Below are positions 45,700-58,894 of a stretch of DNA of 64,000 nt, in pieces (the stretch's first letter is position 1; every line of letters begins with the position of its first letter). Under the pieces are notes generated by a model. That model was not told the origin of the DNA, ran no database searches, and worked only from the letters and a program-made list of their open reading frames with translations. Made by a program: the position numbers and the translations under genes. The stretch is from Ulva prolifera (Eukaryota > Chlorophyta > Ulvophyceae > Ulvales > Ulvaceae): contig CM041202.1 in the NCBI GenBank assembly GCA_023078555.1, positions 5,442,522 through 5,506,521 of the forward strand, read 5' to 3'.

Positions 45700-47460
45700 G
45701 AGGCCATGCGAGAGCTCCAGCGCTCGAGTTGTCGGCACGGGGCATGCCTGGACGCCCAGGCGCGCAGTCTGTTCACTTGCTCTGCCGAGAACGCCACCGC
45801 CAAGATGTCCGCATCGCCGGAGCTGGGGCCACTGGCAGCTCTCACCCTACTGGCTCGCTCGAACATGCCCATGCATACGCTTTCAGCTTGTGACATCCGT
45901 GCATGCAGAAGCATCCCTGGGATATATCTATATAGTACACAGGCCCATGCTGCATCTTTCGGGGCAGCGCCATGGCATAGGTCCACAATCTTGCAAAGGA
46001 TACCGCCCACGTGGCCTTTACAGATCCAAAGCACAATGCATGCGAAATATTCTTGTAGTGAGGCAGCAGCGGCACCGCCCAGCCGATGCACATGCACCCT
46101 CCAGCAAGCAGACTGGGTGCTGGTCGTGGCTAAGCTGGCACTGGGGCGATCACAGGAGAGGCACGACTGGCAAATTGTGCCTGCAAAGCTGACCATATCC
46201 CCCCTAGTTCATTGCACAATCGTCTGCACTCGGCGGCCGCCTCTGCATGGTGGCGAGCTTGATCCCTTGATGTGTACCGTACTACTGTGACAGTGTCACA
46301 GTAGTACGGTACACTGGCAGTGACTGCGTTTGGGCCCTTGGCAACCCTCAAACTGCCACCTCTGCCCTAGGCCGGCCGCGGTTCCGATTGCTCGAGGCCG
46401 GCCTATTACGGCATGTCTCCTTGTGCGCCAGCCGGCATCGCTGCCCATGCTCATGGCCCCCCATCCAGCTTGCACGGCCGCTCAACAACCTGCAGTGATT
46501 AGGCTGGTGTAGCGGACTGGACCCACACACCCGGAGCCCTTGTATAACAATTTACATGGTCGTGTTCGTGTCCATGACTTACAGGGACAAGTGTAGGCAA
46601 GGGGGCAGTTGGGTACTTGTATGGCACCACAACCGTTGCACAGCAGCAAGTTGGACAATGACTGTCAAGACGGTGCGCCACAGGTGAGTCTAATTGGGGT
46701 GTTCCCCGTCCCCATGCCCCTGCGAACATGCCATCATGAGCGATACGCTCTGGCATGTTCAAGATGTAGTAGTAGGGAGCCGTGGTGCGTCATGGGTGCT
46801 CATGCCTGTGCCTTGATGAGGCGAATGTGTCTGTGGCTGAAGGGGCATGGCGCTGCTGCGTGAGATGTTCTTGCAATTGTATCAGGTCTGTTTGGGGCTG
46901 TACACTCTTCTGTGATGTCCTTCGTGCAGGTTCCTGCAACTGAGATCTAGGCCTCGGCACTAAAGCTAGTTTTACAATGCATGTCTGTGTATGCTGCCGC
47001 CACACTGTCAGCTATATCATATGATGTGTGAGACACACCGCGAAAGGTCTTGGACACAGCTCACCTATGAACCATATGAATCATGTTTGTAACGCAACCG
47101 CACAGTGCCGGGCGGAGTCTGCATGCAGTAGTACCACAGAGCTGCGCATGCATGCATGTGCCTGTGCTCCAGATGTGTATGCATGCACCTGCGTTCTCAA
47201 GAGGAAACACGCAGCCGATCAAGCTCGCCAACTTATAATTGTGCTTGAGCTGACACACACCTGTAGTTCACGTATGTGCATTGCTGCTTACTAACGTACG
47301 TCGCGCGGATCCGCAACAATGCGCGCTGAATAGCTCTAGACGGAAGTGCGTGCAGCTGCTGTATGGCTCCGGAGCTAGCAGAGAGCGACCCTTGTGCTGA
47401 ATTTGTTTCACGCTTCCGCGATCATGCGTGTTGTTGCGATTGCAAGCGCTGGATGCATGT
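45700..47460. repeat. Long diverged dispersed repeat, copy B
   Basis: Collinear with 37430-38705 but more spread out. It contains a near-perfect palindrome at 46272-46314. Frames inside it are short and unmatched. Confidence 0.5.
46272..46314. repeat. Palindrome, 21-bp arms, 1-base centre
   Basis: GTGTACCGTACTACTGTGACA and its exact inverse meet around a single G at 46293. Confidence 0.95.
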
Positions 47461-47687
47461 GTGTGCATGGTTCTGGCAAGTGTATACCTGTGTCCGAGGC
47501 AGGGACTGCAGAATGGCTTGGGTTTTGAGATTGGCGCCTTTGGAGTGAGTTGATCGATCAAGTCACAATGGTAGATTCACTGCGTGCATCACATTGAAAG
47601 CGTCGTGGTGATCCGAGAATGATGTTTGTCTCTGAAAGCGCAGGCTGCAACTCCGGTGATCTCATGATGCATCTGCCCTCCCGTATG

Positions 47688-48050
47688 TTACGAGGATAAC
47701 TGCGGCGAGGCGGGCCACACCGCGAAAGAAGCAAGCAGATGAAGTACAAACCCGGACGCCCACGTAACACACACAGACTCCAGCACACGCCCATGGGCGT
47801 CTGCAGAAAGCGACGTTGCACACAGAACCTCAGACCGCTACACACCCACACTCACACACGTACACATATAGACTCACGCCCACCGCCCCACACACCCACA
47901 CAGCACCCCACACCACAATGCCTATCCCTGCACGACAGAGCCGCGCCCGACGAGGCGCCACCCGGGGATGCCTGTCCGGGCCGCCCGACTGCCGGGGGCG
48001 TCCTCAGCCCCAAACCCGACCCCATCCCACCCCCAGACCCACAGCGCACC
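47688..48050 (-). mobile_element. LINE family 2, 363-bp copy, 15-bp TSD
   Basis: CTGCCCTCCCGTATG (47673-47687) and CTGCCTTCCCGTATG (48051-48065) differ at one base. The insert begins TTACGAGGATAACTGCGGCG and continues with GGGCCACACCGCGAAAGAAG, the CACAC stretch and CCGGGGGCG. It is more diverged than the copies at 22-26 kb. Confidence 0.85.
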
Positions 48051-48065
48051 CTGCCTTCCCGTATG

Positions 48066-48817
48066 TCTCCTAGTGGAATTTGGTACGCAGCTGTGTACCA
48101 AATTTCTAGAGGGGTCAATACGTGCCCATGCATGACCTCTTACAGCAAGCTGCATATGTCAGACTACAACACCACCCCCGTGACCACCAGCAGCATGGCA
48201 GTTGACGCTTTGTCGACGTGGTGTCCATCTATGCATGTCTCTTCACTGCATAGTACCCGGCTTCACTCTTCCCTAAATTCTGCAACACAGGAGATTATGC
48301 TCGCTGTCTGCCTAGAACGGCGACAGGAAAAATCGTCACAGCCTCCGGATGACATCTGACTCTGCAACACCAGCTCAGCATTGGGTTGCGCTGTTCGCTT
48401 TCCTGATCATCTGCATGGATTGGTATAGGCGGGCATGCACATTGATGGAAGGCTTCAGGCCTAGCTGCGGCGTCCCTAAGGCTGCCATGTGCACAGATCT
48501 GGCATGACAGACTTGTGCTTTTGCCAAGGGAGGGGCTTCTGCGTGTGGCAGGTCGTGCTGGTGGCGGAGTGCGGGGGCGACCGTAAATTTGTGGGGCCGT
48601 GGCTATGCGAGGTCTGCAGGGGAGCCAGGGTATATTCCAACAGCATATGTGGCCAGGCATTGACTGAGCCGGTGTCGAATTGGGTCGTGATGCGCCGCGA
48701 CTGTTCCGCGTCGCTCAAGGCCTGATCACTGAGCAGTTGTCGGGTAGGTCAAATTGCAGTTCTCATGTGAGGGATGACTACACGATCAAATCATGGCGCA
48801 CTGCATAGGGTACTAGA
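48066..48817. other. 3' flank of the SRCR gene; no gene recognised
   Basis: GAATTTGGTAC and GTACCAAATTTC near 48076-48107 form a 10-bp stem. Cysteine-containing frames at 48476-48725 on both strands match nothing known. Confidence 0.35.
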
Positions 48818-51800
48818 TCATGCGTACGCCTGAGAAGAATGGTTGTATGCCGCACCCTCAATTTCGAAGCGGCGACAAACGACGGAGAAGAACGAGCCAT
48901 GAACACGGCTGCAGAAAGCAGATGGCAGGCCAACTGCGGAATCTGTCTCTTCATCCGCGGCAGCACCCGTGGGGCCCCCGAAGTTCTCGGGGAAGAAGCA
49001 GTCACCAAGGCGCTGCTCTCGGCCCGTGCAGTCGACACGTGTTGCCCACACCAGCGCCCCTGGCTCACTGTCATCGGCGTATGTGTCATAATCAGGAAAG
49101 AAGCTTGAGGCTGCATCCATGAGGCCTCCAAACGGGAAGCCGAGGTCGCGACAGACGACAAGTGCGGCAACTGTGAAGGCCCCGATGCCCAAGGAGCCAG
49201 TGCAGATGCGGCCCCAGCGGCCGTCGTTGAAGATCTCAACGCCGCCAAAGTGGACATCATCACACGGAGCTGTGGTTGCGTTGATACCCTCCAGACTGAC
49301 CAGGCGCACATCTCCTGGAGATGGAGCGGTGTCGTCGACAGCACAGCCTGCACGGCACGCGTCCATCATTGGCTTCTGCATGCTCCGCCCACAGTCTCAG
49401 GGCCCGGAAGCCACGAAGTGGACCTCGCCTCCAGAGAACACTGTCGCGCCTGTTGTGCAACTTGAGAAGCCATTAAATGGCTTCAGTCTGTCTTGCACAC
49501 GCCATGTGTACCGGATGATATGTTGGAATAACATTGTGAAGTAAACAAGGCATTGATAGATGGGATCATGCACAGGAAGCGTACACTGGGGTACACCCCT
49601 TCAACACATGCACCGTGACTGCATGTGCAGTATGCCTCAGGCTACGAGCACAGGCTACGCCTGCGGGCACGCAGCCGAAAGCAGTAAACCGTGGTGGCAA
49701 TGGCAGCTAGCGTCCAACTGCATCGCTGCAAACAGATGGCAGTGTATGCGGCACTGCAACAAGCGGAGCGGAGGCGCAACATGATCGATGTTTCTGTCGG
49801 ATACCATACAGAGGGTCAAATCGCGTCCGCACACCCTCAAGGAGGCGTGGTGAGCCGTCGGGCTGGCACACCTGATGGTGTGGAGCAGACCAAGGCTACC
49901 GAACGATCATCGGCATCCCCATAGTATGTATAGAATCTGCCCGGTGCTATGTCGCAGTCTGCGAGCGTGTCTTCGGACCCATCACACTCGACCCTTGAGA
50001 TTGTGTCCCCCATGCCATCTCCTCCAGGCAGAGCAGAACTCTCCCCAGACAGCAGCTGCGCCCCGGAGGCAAACCCAAGGCTGCGGCAGGCTACTTCGGC
50101 CGCTCTGCGGCCAAACTGTGCGGTGGAGTCAAAGATGGTGGTGAAAGAGCTGCCATCATGGACCTCAAGGCGGCCGTATGCCCATGCGCCTCCAGGATCT
50201 GCCTTTCCGCTGACAAGCCGTGCCGCCCCCCGCTGTTCACTTCCATCTGCATAAAACAGGTTCACCACAGAATCATGTGTGGCTGCTGCATTGATATTCG
50301 GCACTGACATGCTGAATACCATGAGTACCCGGCAATCAGCTCCATACACCGGCGACGAATGCCCCGAGTTGATTTGACAACAAGTCGGGATATCAGACAG
50401 TGAACATGAGAGTTGTAATTGCTATTAGCAATAAGTAGACGAGATGCAATCACGGCTGCCGCATGTTCTAGACGAACCTGTGCGGCGGCCGCAAATCAGC
50501 CTCTGGCTAAAGTAACATCCCCCCGTCTCTCCAAATGTGAGCTCGCCGCCGCCGCACTCCCGCAGCGTCGCCTCGCTGCCGTTACAAGGCAAGCTGGTGG
50601 GCCCAAGCCAGGCAGGCAAGAGCGTTGTCCCCACTGGAGGGCTGTTCACCTCCCGAAACGCGCCGCCCTCAAAGCCGAGCTGACGGCAAGCTACCTGTGC
50701 TGCCTGCACACCACATCGCCGCGCTGTGCGTCAGGTTGTCAGCATGCGCATTGAAAGGTACTCTCTGGTTTGTCACAGCGCGCATCGTCACTCGCGCATC
50801 GCCACGTGCTCAACGCTTTGAACCCTCCGAGCAGACGCTCAGCGTGCCGCGGATTCGTGAACAATGTCGACACTCAACGTCTCGATCGACAACGTCACAG
50901 GCGGCCTGTAGGTCCCTCTGTGCAGCACACCACGAACTTCTGTGCACGCCAGTCGGCAAAGAGCGGTGACACGCTATGAGAAAACAGTATATACTCACAT
51001 AATATAATACGTATTATATTATGTGAGTACGCCGTTACACTGTGCCGATGAGGGTCACACCTGAGGCAGGGTGGTCTCTGCGCCGAAGGACCGCGGTACA
51101 GGCTGGGCGCTGCAGACGGTGCCCCAGACACCCGCGTGGAAAATTTCCAGGATGCCAACGCCAGAGGCTGGATCGTCGCCGCTGCCACCATCTGTCAGCC
51201 GCAGTGCGCCGTCTGTGCCTGCACCCACAATGCCCCGGCATGAATCGAGAATCAGGCACACGCATGAGGCCGTGCAGCATGCACACATCGCATTCGCGTG
51301 CACAGGCTCCGCTGTTCCGGTGCATGCGGTGCTGTGCCTGCTCGTGCCCTGTGTATGGCAAAACACGTGTATGGCCAAACACGTCCCGGTCACCTGGCGC
51401 GGCCCATGCATGTTGTGCACGTATGTTTTTCTGTGGCCTGTTACACGGCACCGAGTCCAGGATCATGCCGGTGGGCATGCCGGACCTATGAAATTATGGG
51501 ACTCAATTGCAAACTCCTCGTGCTACAAATTGCAAGTGATACGATGATGTCCTGGTTGCGCTCTTCGCAGACAAACCGAATCGCAGGTCCACAATATCAG
51601 TTGTATGGCTCAGGGATTTTGAGAAGTTTATGGCAGCTCACACCTGATTCACTGCCCGTGTCGCTAGCGCAAGCAACTGTAACCCCCGGGCCCGAAACGT
51701 CAAAGCAACCGCTGAGTCGAGATGGCACTTCAAAGCCAAAGCTTACTGATTCACCATCTTTGTCCGCTACGCAGTCCACAAGCCGAGCTTCTGTTCCAGT

Positions 51801-54800
51801 GCAGCCCGGCCTTGTGATGGCTACCTCGGGGAACACTGGGTCACCGGTCCCGGTCACCAGGAAGCCATCAATATTGCTCTCGATTGGCCCTGCTGCTCCC
51901 GCAGCAAAGCCGAGCTGGCGGCAGGCCACATTTGCGTCCGGTGCATTGAAGGATGCGGCGCAGACCTGGCTCCAGGAGCCCTCAAAGAAGACCTCGAGGC
52001 GGCCGACCTGCCAGGCGCCCACCTCTTCCGCACCCACCAGCCTCAGGTCCCCCTCCTCTGCACAGCAAGGGTGTAGGAAATCTGTGTCACCAGGACAAAT
52101 TCAGCGAGGAAGCACCGCCGCGCCAGCGTGCAAAAACAACAGGCGCTGACAAGTGTGCAATGCCTTCGCTTCCGGTGATATTTACGCAAATCTCTTCCGT
52201 GGGACATCAACTATATCCGTTATCGAGTTCTGGATGATAGACTGGTAGTCTGCCAACATTCTGGCACGTGCATGCAGCCGCACTACAGCTCTGACTCGGC
52301 AGGTTTTCGCGCTAGCGCTGCGACTCACCCACCAGGACTCCCGCGACTTTCGTGGCTTCAGCCCCGACATGCAGTGTACTCACTGTACATATTCTGATTG
52401 GTCTAAGCCGCGAGCAAGTTCATGCCAGGCGTCACATGCCCGCCAGCGTACACGCATCTCTGAAAGCAGAAACAGGCGCGATTGCTCATATTGCTCATAT
52501 TGCCACAGGTGAGACAAACTGCATCGTTATTCAGTAAATCTCTTACTGGCAATGGGCAGGAGTCTGTACTTTATGATGTTTGATCATAGCAGCCAACAGA
52601 GCTCATATTGCCACAGGCGAGGTCCTCTCGACAGTCAAAAGTCGCACCTGCTCCAGGAGTGGAGACAGCCTCCAAGGCTTCTGGTACCGCAAAGCTCCGG
52701 CAAGCCACAGTCAGACGTAGCGACTGAGAATTGCAATTACGGCCCACACCATCAATTCGGAAGGCTCGACGGCCCACAGCATCAGTTAGGAAGGCTCGAC
52801 CGCCTCTGCAGTCCACGAGACGCTCCTCAACCCCGTTGCAGGTGACTGCTGTCAGCCAGAACCTCTCGTACGGCTCCTGAGACTCCTCAACATCTATCCC
52901 TGATCGGAATGTGGGGTCAGACTGATCCATGCTCTGAGGGTTGGTCGTCGGGTCGACGGCGGTGCCGTGAGGGAACCCAAGCTGCCGGCACACGACGTCT
53001 GCCATCAGAACTCCTCTATCTGAACGTCCTGCGCAGATGGCGCCCCACTCGCTGTTGTGGAAGACCTCAACAAAGCCGGTGTGGATTGGGCTGCGGGGTG
53101 TGCCGAAGCCGCCGCGGAGGCGCACGGCACCCTCATCGGGGCGAGCCTCGCTCTGAGGGAGGTCTAGATCTGGGCGGCCTGCATCGCAAGGAAACATGAG
53201 TGTGATCCCGATTGTCCAAACCTGACCGGTCAACACCTTGGCACTTTCGTTGCGGCCGCTGTCATGCATTTGGCATAGATGACAGCCCGGGACACTGACA
53301 CAAAGAATTACCGGGTTTGCCCCGCTTTGATTCGATCATGCTTGGTATGATGCCGGTATGCCTGTTATGATACGCAGCAACTTTCACAATGAACAGATGC
53401 ATCCCGTTGCAAGTGTATGGGCATCAGGGCCGACGACAGCCGCAGCCTCGCTGTTGAACAGCCTGCCGACCTGTGTGCTTGCCTGCGCTACTGGTGATAG
53501 ATTAGAAATAGAAGCAGCGTACTTGCTGTTTCGTTTGCGCACGCTAGAACCGTGGCGTCTGTGTAGTTCTCGCCCCTGTCGCAAAACCGGATGTCATCTG
53601 GGCTCGAGGTGCAGTCCAGAATGGACGTCTCGGTTCCCTCACAGTCCACTCCGGCCAAGCCCACGGGCAGATTTGCCACCAGCACCTGGATACCATCCGT
53701 CTCAGTGTCGTTGGGTGCGTCCTTGCATAAAAGCTGCAGCACGCGTAGTCGCGACTATAGATGTGCGGATCATTCGATCGCAATCGCGACAGGAGCTCAG
53801 CTAGAGGCTCTATCGAGGACTTGTGCACAGTCAAGTCGCGGGCGTCTTCTCGACTTACTTGAAGAATCTGTTCGACGAGCTCATGAGTCCCATGTTGCTG
53901 GGCCGTTTGTTGCAAGTGATCAGCTTGCGCCGCCTACTACTGGACACTTAAGTACTTCCACGATGCACATGTGATGCATCGATGATATCCCACCCCTCGC
54001 TCATGCACGGTTCAGCTGGTTCGTCACCTGGTTCTCGAAGCCACGGACAGAGAACCGTCCAGAGTTGACGATAGGCTGCCGGAACTCCAGCGCAGCCCCA
54101 CCACTGTAGCCAAGGGATCTGCAAGCGACTTGGGCCGATTGGGGTGTGAAGCTTGTCGGATTGTCGCAGATCGTCCTCCAGACGCCCCGCAGGAGGACCT
54201 CGAGGCGGCCGTACTCGTACCCCGGGCCCGCCTGACCGCCCGCAAGACGCAAGGCACCATTCTCCCCTGCACGTGCGTGTCTTCCGAGTTGCAACTTGAA
54301 TGGCCACGTGCACATCCCAGGCATAATAGCTGTTGCTAGCCTCCAGATCAACGCAGAGTTGCATTCCTACACTATGAATCCAAAGACGTTGTGTAGGTAA
54401 AACGCCATCTTGGCGCTGATGGCGCCAAGACACTTTTGCTCCATTTGCGGTGTGCAGCGATGTGTGCAGTCTATGCATACCATGCATATGGTACCGGTCT
54501 GACACAGTGCATGAATATATGTTGACACGTGTGGCAAGAAGATCAATGTGCAATGTTACTGTGGCATGTGTTGAACTTCTGTTCACAGAATGGTGTTACA
54601 GGCCTTGCTACGCCTCGTGGTTACGGGTGCATCAAATTTCCGCTATGCATGTGCTTACAATTCCGCTATGCATGGAGCCCACGCCACGTGGCTAGGGGTG
54701 CAGCGCTGTGCGGATTTGCCCTAAGCCGTCCTGAAATCGCTCAGTGCCCGCGTCCCTATCATACGTTGATTTCCTACGTAAAAATACAACGCGTGTCCGA

Positions 54801-57800
54801 ATTTCATCGAAAGAAAAGCGTAGGAATGCAACTCTGGATCAATGTATGTCATGCATGCGCAGTGTCGTACGAGTGCATGGCCCATGCAAACAACGGCCTT
54901 GAAGCCCACAGCACATGTGGAACCTCAAGTCAATATGTAATGAGAACTCGCATGATTGTGTCTCGTCACATGATCGACGATCAATGCAGTCATCCAGCAC
55001 GTCACGAAACAGCAAACATGAAATCATGCACTAAACATGGGCAAAAGGTTGGAGCAGTCTGCAGGCAGATATTGCCAATCATCCTAGGTGATTTTCTCCG
55101 GCACACAGCAATGTGCGCAATCTTCTGCTGTACCAAGGGCACCATCGTGGATCGTGCAACGAAGCACCTGCTTTTGCATCTTTGACACATGCCAAAGAGA
55201 TCACATCAGAGAGACCACAGAGCGCTGTCCTGATACCAAGGCTATCTTCAACGGTGGGACACTCAGCCAGTGAGCCCTCTGCGCCCGAGCAGCGGGCCCC
55301 CGCCTGGAGAATTGGAATGCGCCGCGCCTCAAGGCTCAAGTCTGTCTGCAGCACAGCCAGGTTTTACTATTGTGACATCAGCCTTCGCAGCACAATCAAA
55401 GAGAGTATCATTGTCTAGTGCTTCAACACTGGCAGACTTAAGCTTGGCATGGCCGCGCCCTAGGCCTCCTCCGTTGCATGCAGGGCCCACAGTAGCCTAT
55501 AGCGCAGCAGAAGGTTTCTAGTTCCAAATCCGGTCGAGTCAATTGGCACGGAATGTACGAAACTAGCTTGCCTCAGCGCCGCGCCGCAGTGTTAACTTGT
55601 ACAGACATCACCACGTGCAATTCATTGGCAAGCAAAGTATCCGGGAACCTTGCGTGCTTCACATGCATTGCCGCATTCAACGCATTGTGATATGGGAGGA
55701 TACCGGGATCGAAGAATGGCAGACAGCGGGCACGGCGATGACTCATCGGATGCTCGTGTGAGCTACCGACACCGCTCGGCACAAGGCTGCTAGCACCTCT
55801 GGCTGGGCCTCTCTGCGTTACGGTTCAAGGCAAAAGATAGTCAGTGAGCTTCACAGCGATTCTGAAGGACCCGCACTGCAAGTCCAACTTTTTCTCCACT
55901 CTCAAAGCCAAGTTGCTTGCACGTCACATTCGCAGCTGCGTCTGTGAAGGCAGGTGAACCCGGAATGCTAGACTCGCAAACGCTGCCCCAGCCTCCGGGC
56001 CCAAACACCTGTAAGTATCCGAAAGCAGCATTCCCATCTTCACTTGCAGTTCCACTAGCTAGCCTGACATCACCCTTAGCTGCAAACAGTGCTACAGGTG
56101 ACAGAAAGTACACACGAGACAAATATCAAAGTATGCGCATGGGCAGGCGCCAAGTCATGCTGGTGTGCGCGGCTTCTGTTGAATGCCTTTCAACATCAGG
56201 ACTGCAGTTTGGGCGGCATGCTTTGCATTCTTGGCCACTAATGCCCGTTCAACCGCTCCAATGCAAACGTGCCATTCATGACGGTATCGTGCACTGTTCT
56301 GACGTCGTGCATGTCCGCCAAATAAAACCAGGTACGACATCAGGAGCCAACATGACGTTATCATGACAACGAGAGTGACTGCCGCATCATGATGGGGGGC
56401 GCCGGGCTCGCACCCGGAGACGTCAGTGCCCCACACGCCACAAATGCATAGCTGCCAGGAATTTCCGGGCTGCATGAACGCTGCATCAGCTCCCCGTAGA
56501 ATGTTCTGCCAACAATGTAATCTGACAGCCCATAGGGTGCAGTGCCGTAGGCGTACATGCTGTCTGCAGCCAGTGGGTCGCTCATTTCGGCGCGGGGGCA
56601 GTCTAGCAGACGGTCCTCAGAGCCGGTGCAGCCCAGATTCTCTAACACGACTGGCGCCTGCACTTCCTGCAGCAACAATCCCCTGTCGTTTCAGCTATGC
56701 GCATGCTTGAGCTAAACGGCATCATGGGAGGTGCATGCATATGCAACGCTACATCGATCACCATGGTGCACATTGTGTACGGCACAATTGTATGACGACT
56801 AGCTTCGCTGTGCCTATGACGAGTCCTGCTGATCCGGTGATGCCTATGCGCATGCAGACCGACAGGGCTTCAGCAATGGGCGACAGCACTGCCAAGAGCG
56901 GTCTGGCACAATTGGTACCCATTAAATACACGTGATTACATGGACGAGTGCACAAAAGCAGCCTTGAAGCCTGACGAACGATAATTGGACTCGTTATCTG
57001 GAACAATTTTCAGGCAAATGGCACAACATGACCACGAGCACAAAGAATGACGGCAGTGTATCATGATGTACCTCCAGAATGGCGCGTTCTGCAGTTTCCC
57101 CTCCTACGGGTTGACCTGAACTGCCAGAAACTATTGCAAGCGGAAGGAATGCTCCGCCCACAAAGCCCATCTGCCGGCACGCCACGTCAGCATCTGGCAG
57201 GCCAAAGCTGGTGCTGCAAATTGCACCAAAAGCACCGTCCACGAATATTTGCAGGGCGCCCGTGACAAAGCCATTGACATCCATTCGCCCAACAAGCCTC
57301 AAGTCTCCCTCCGCTGCAAGCAATAGCGATGATAAATGCATGGCTGTTTTAACACACGGTCGGGCGGCATTCTGGGTGCTCGGGTGCCAAGCGCCTCGGT
57401 GTTGATGTCAATTATTCACAACTTGAAATCATATGCTGTATCACAGGAACTGCTTGTGCTGATGGACGCTGTTGTACATGCCTACTACGGACAGAGCAGT
57501 TCCGACCATGCAACAATTTATTCATGAAGGAGACGCCTGCTGAGATGTCTTCAAAAATGTGACCAGCCAAGTGTACAGCTCTACTTGGAATGAGAGCATA
57601 TATGCTATATAGAACTCACGGCGACTTGATGCAGAATTCGTTCAGGCGAATGCGCTGTTACGCAAGAGCACTGGCTGCCGCTGACATAGCACGGCACATG
57701 CCGCTCATGTAGTATCATGCGCCCATCAGTTGCCATTCAACCCTCCGCAGTTGGCGCTTTACTCAACATATGCAATCCTGGCTCGTCCCTGTGATGGACT

Positions 57801-58108
57801 TCCCAGTGGGATGGAAATGGAATCGCAAGTGCTGAAGCAGCACAACGTGATCGTGATGGCATTTTTGAGTCCAGGGAGCACCAGCAACTGCCGTGGGTGG
57901 AGCCGCTGTAGGGGGAATGTCGGCCGGGGCCTGATTCGGCCCCGGCACTGGCACGTCTGAGTCGAGCTGGAGTGGGTAGAAATAATCCTCATAGCCTGCG
58001 CGAGGTCCAACTTCCACTGGAGCAGGGCCGACGGCTTCGAGTGCATCTGCTAAGCAGCCCGTGAGCGCCAGAGTGGCTACGAGTGCAGACGTGAATGCTG
58101 CCACCAGC
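48818..58108 (-). CDS. Secreted protein with eight SRCR domains, first exon missing
   Basis: Thirteen exons join in frame: 58108-57882, 57313-57072, 56666-56414, 56079-55877, 55345-55168, 54266-54028, 53733-53523, 53178-52648, 52057-51644, 51218-51061, 50703-50478, 50246-49872, 49347-48818. The product is about 1,261 residues plus an unseen start. Residues 2-24 are a hydrophobic signal-like segment (FTSALVATLALTGCLADA), then a Pro-rich linker to residue 75. Eight scavenger receptor cysteine-rich domains follow, about 76-240, 241-367, 368-517, 518-694, 695-832, 833-960, 961-1085 and 1086-1261, each with the VACRQLGF-like and C-x(n)-DC marks. Every domain is bounded by phase-1 introns; domains 1, 2, 3 and 6 are also split by a phase-0 intron. 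No membrane anchor follows the last domain. SRCR domains bind proteins or glycans outside the cell; the algal role is unknown. The exon opening at 58108 needs two bases from an upstream exon that I could not identify. Confidence 0.88.
50992..51029. repeat. Perfect palindrome, 19-bp arms, in an SRCR-gene intron
   Basis: TACTCACATAATATAATAC and its exact inverse meet with no spacer at 51010/51011, about 30 bases after the donor of the exon ending at 51061. Confidence 0.95.
52557..52616. repeat. Dispersed 60-bp repeat, copy B
   Basis: Matches 15519-15579. CTCATATTGCCACAG is also repeated immediately upstream near 52494-52508. Lies in an SRCR-gene intron. Confidence 0.6.
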
Positions 58109-58725
58109 CTGCATGGTAGAGTATGAGACTTTGCTAGAGCATACTTTCAAGAGAGGTGTCTTACCGACTGCACGGGCCAAAATGTAGTACACCTGAGCAC
58201 GCAATTTGTCGGGCGTGATCAGTCTATAACAAATAGCAGCTACTAGCTTTGTAACGGCATGGACTGCCAGGCCTTAAGCTTCTGACCTCCGCCCCGTGGC
58301 TGTGCATGTGGATGCGAGTCTTGCCACGATGGAAAAAATCATCATTTTAACGATGCCACAGTAGGAAACGAGCTTGGATCTGCCGCCGTGTGGCGGTGAG
58401 GTCCTGCCAGCTGTTCCAGCAGAGATTCCTCAGTAAGGTGTCAGGCACACACCTGTTCATGTGTACCGGTGACATTGGAGTCGTGAGTAACCGAGCAGTA
58501 CCTGCCCATCCACCCTACATGCAGTGCCAGAGCATCACTATTGCTCACACTCGCCCGATATCCGCACATGCGCAGTGCATGCTAGTAGAGCCCTGGATCA
58601 GCAGCATGCTCACGGCACGTCATACATAACAGGTCTGTACCAACGGCGCAGCCTATGCTGCAACTGCCCATGACCAGTGCTAGTCACGAGATTGACCACT
58701 TCTGCTGACCGGCTCGACACGCTCC
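58109..58725. other. Upstream of the SRCR gene; first exon not resolved
   Basis: An acceptor ends at 58109. A strong donor GTAAGACACC lies at about 58164 (minus), but the frame before it ends in the wrong phase and lacks an ATG. Confidence 0.35.
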
Positions 58726-58733
58726 CTACACGC

Positions 58734-58835
58734 CAGTGTTGGGTCATCGGGCGCGCTTACGTAGAACAATCCCGAATATGCAGGCCTAATTTCTGGGTGG
58801 CGGCCCCGGACATGCTGCACAGCAACCCAACACTG
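58734..58835. mobile_element. hAT-type MITE, 102 bp, copy B
   Basis: CAGTGTTGGGTC start and ACCCAACACTG end, with exact octamers CTACACGC at 58726-58733 and 58836-58843. Same length as the copy at 37305-37406, with shared GTAGAACAAT-CCGAATAT words. Confidence 0.9.
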
Positions 58836-58894
58836 CTACACGCTGTGGCATCAACTACATGCATGCCGGGTGTGAAGCTCTTCGCACCCGTGTG

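Noticed and set aside
58164-58204. First exon of the SRCR gene before the donor GTAAGACACC
   Set aside because: The open frame has no ATG and ends in phase 1, while the next exon needs phase 2.
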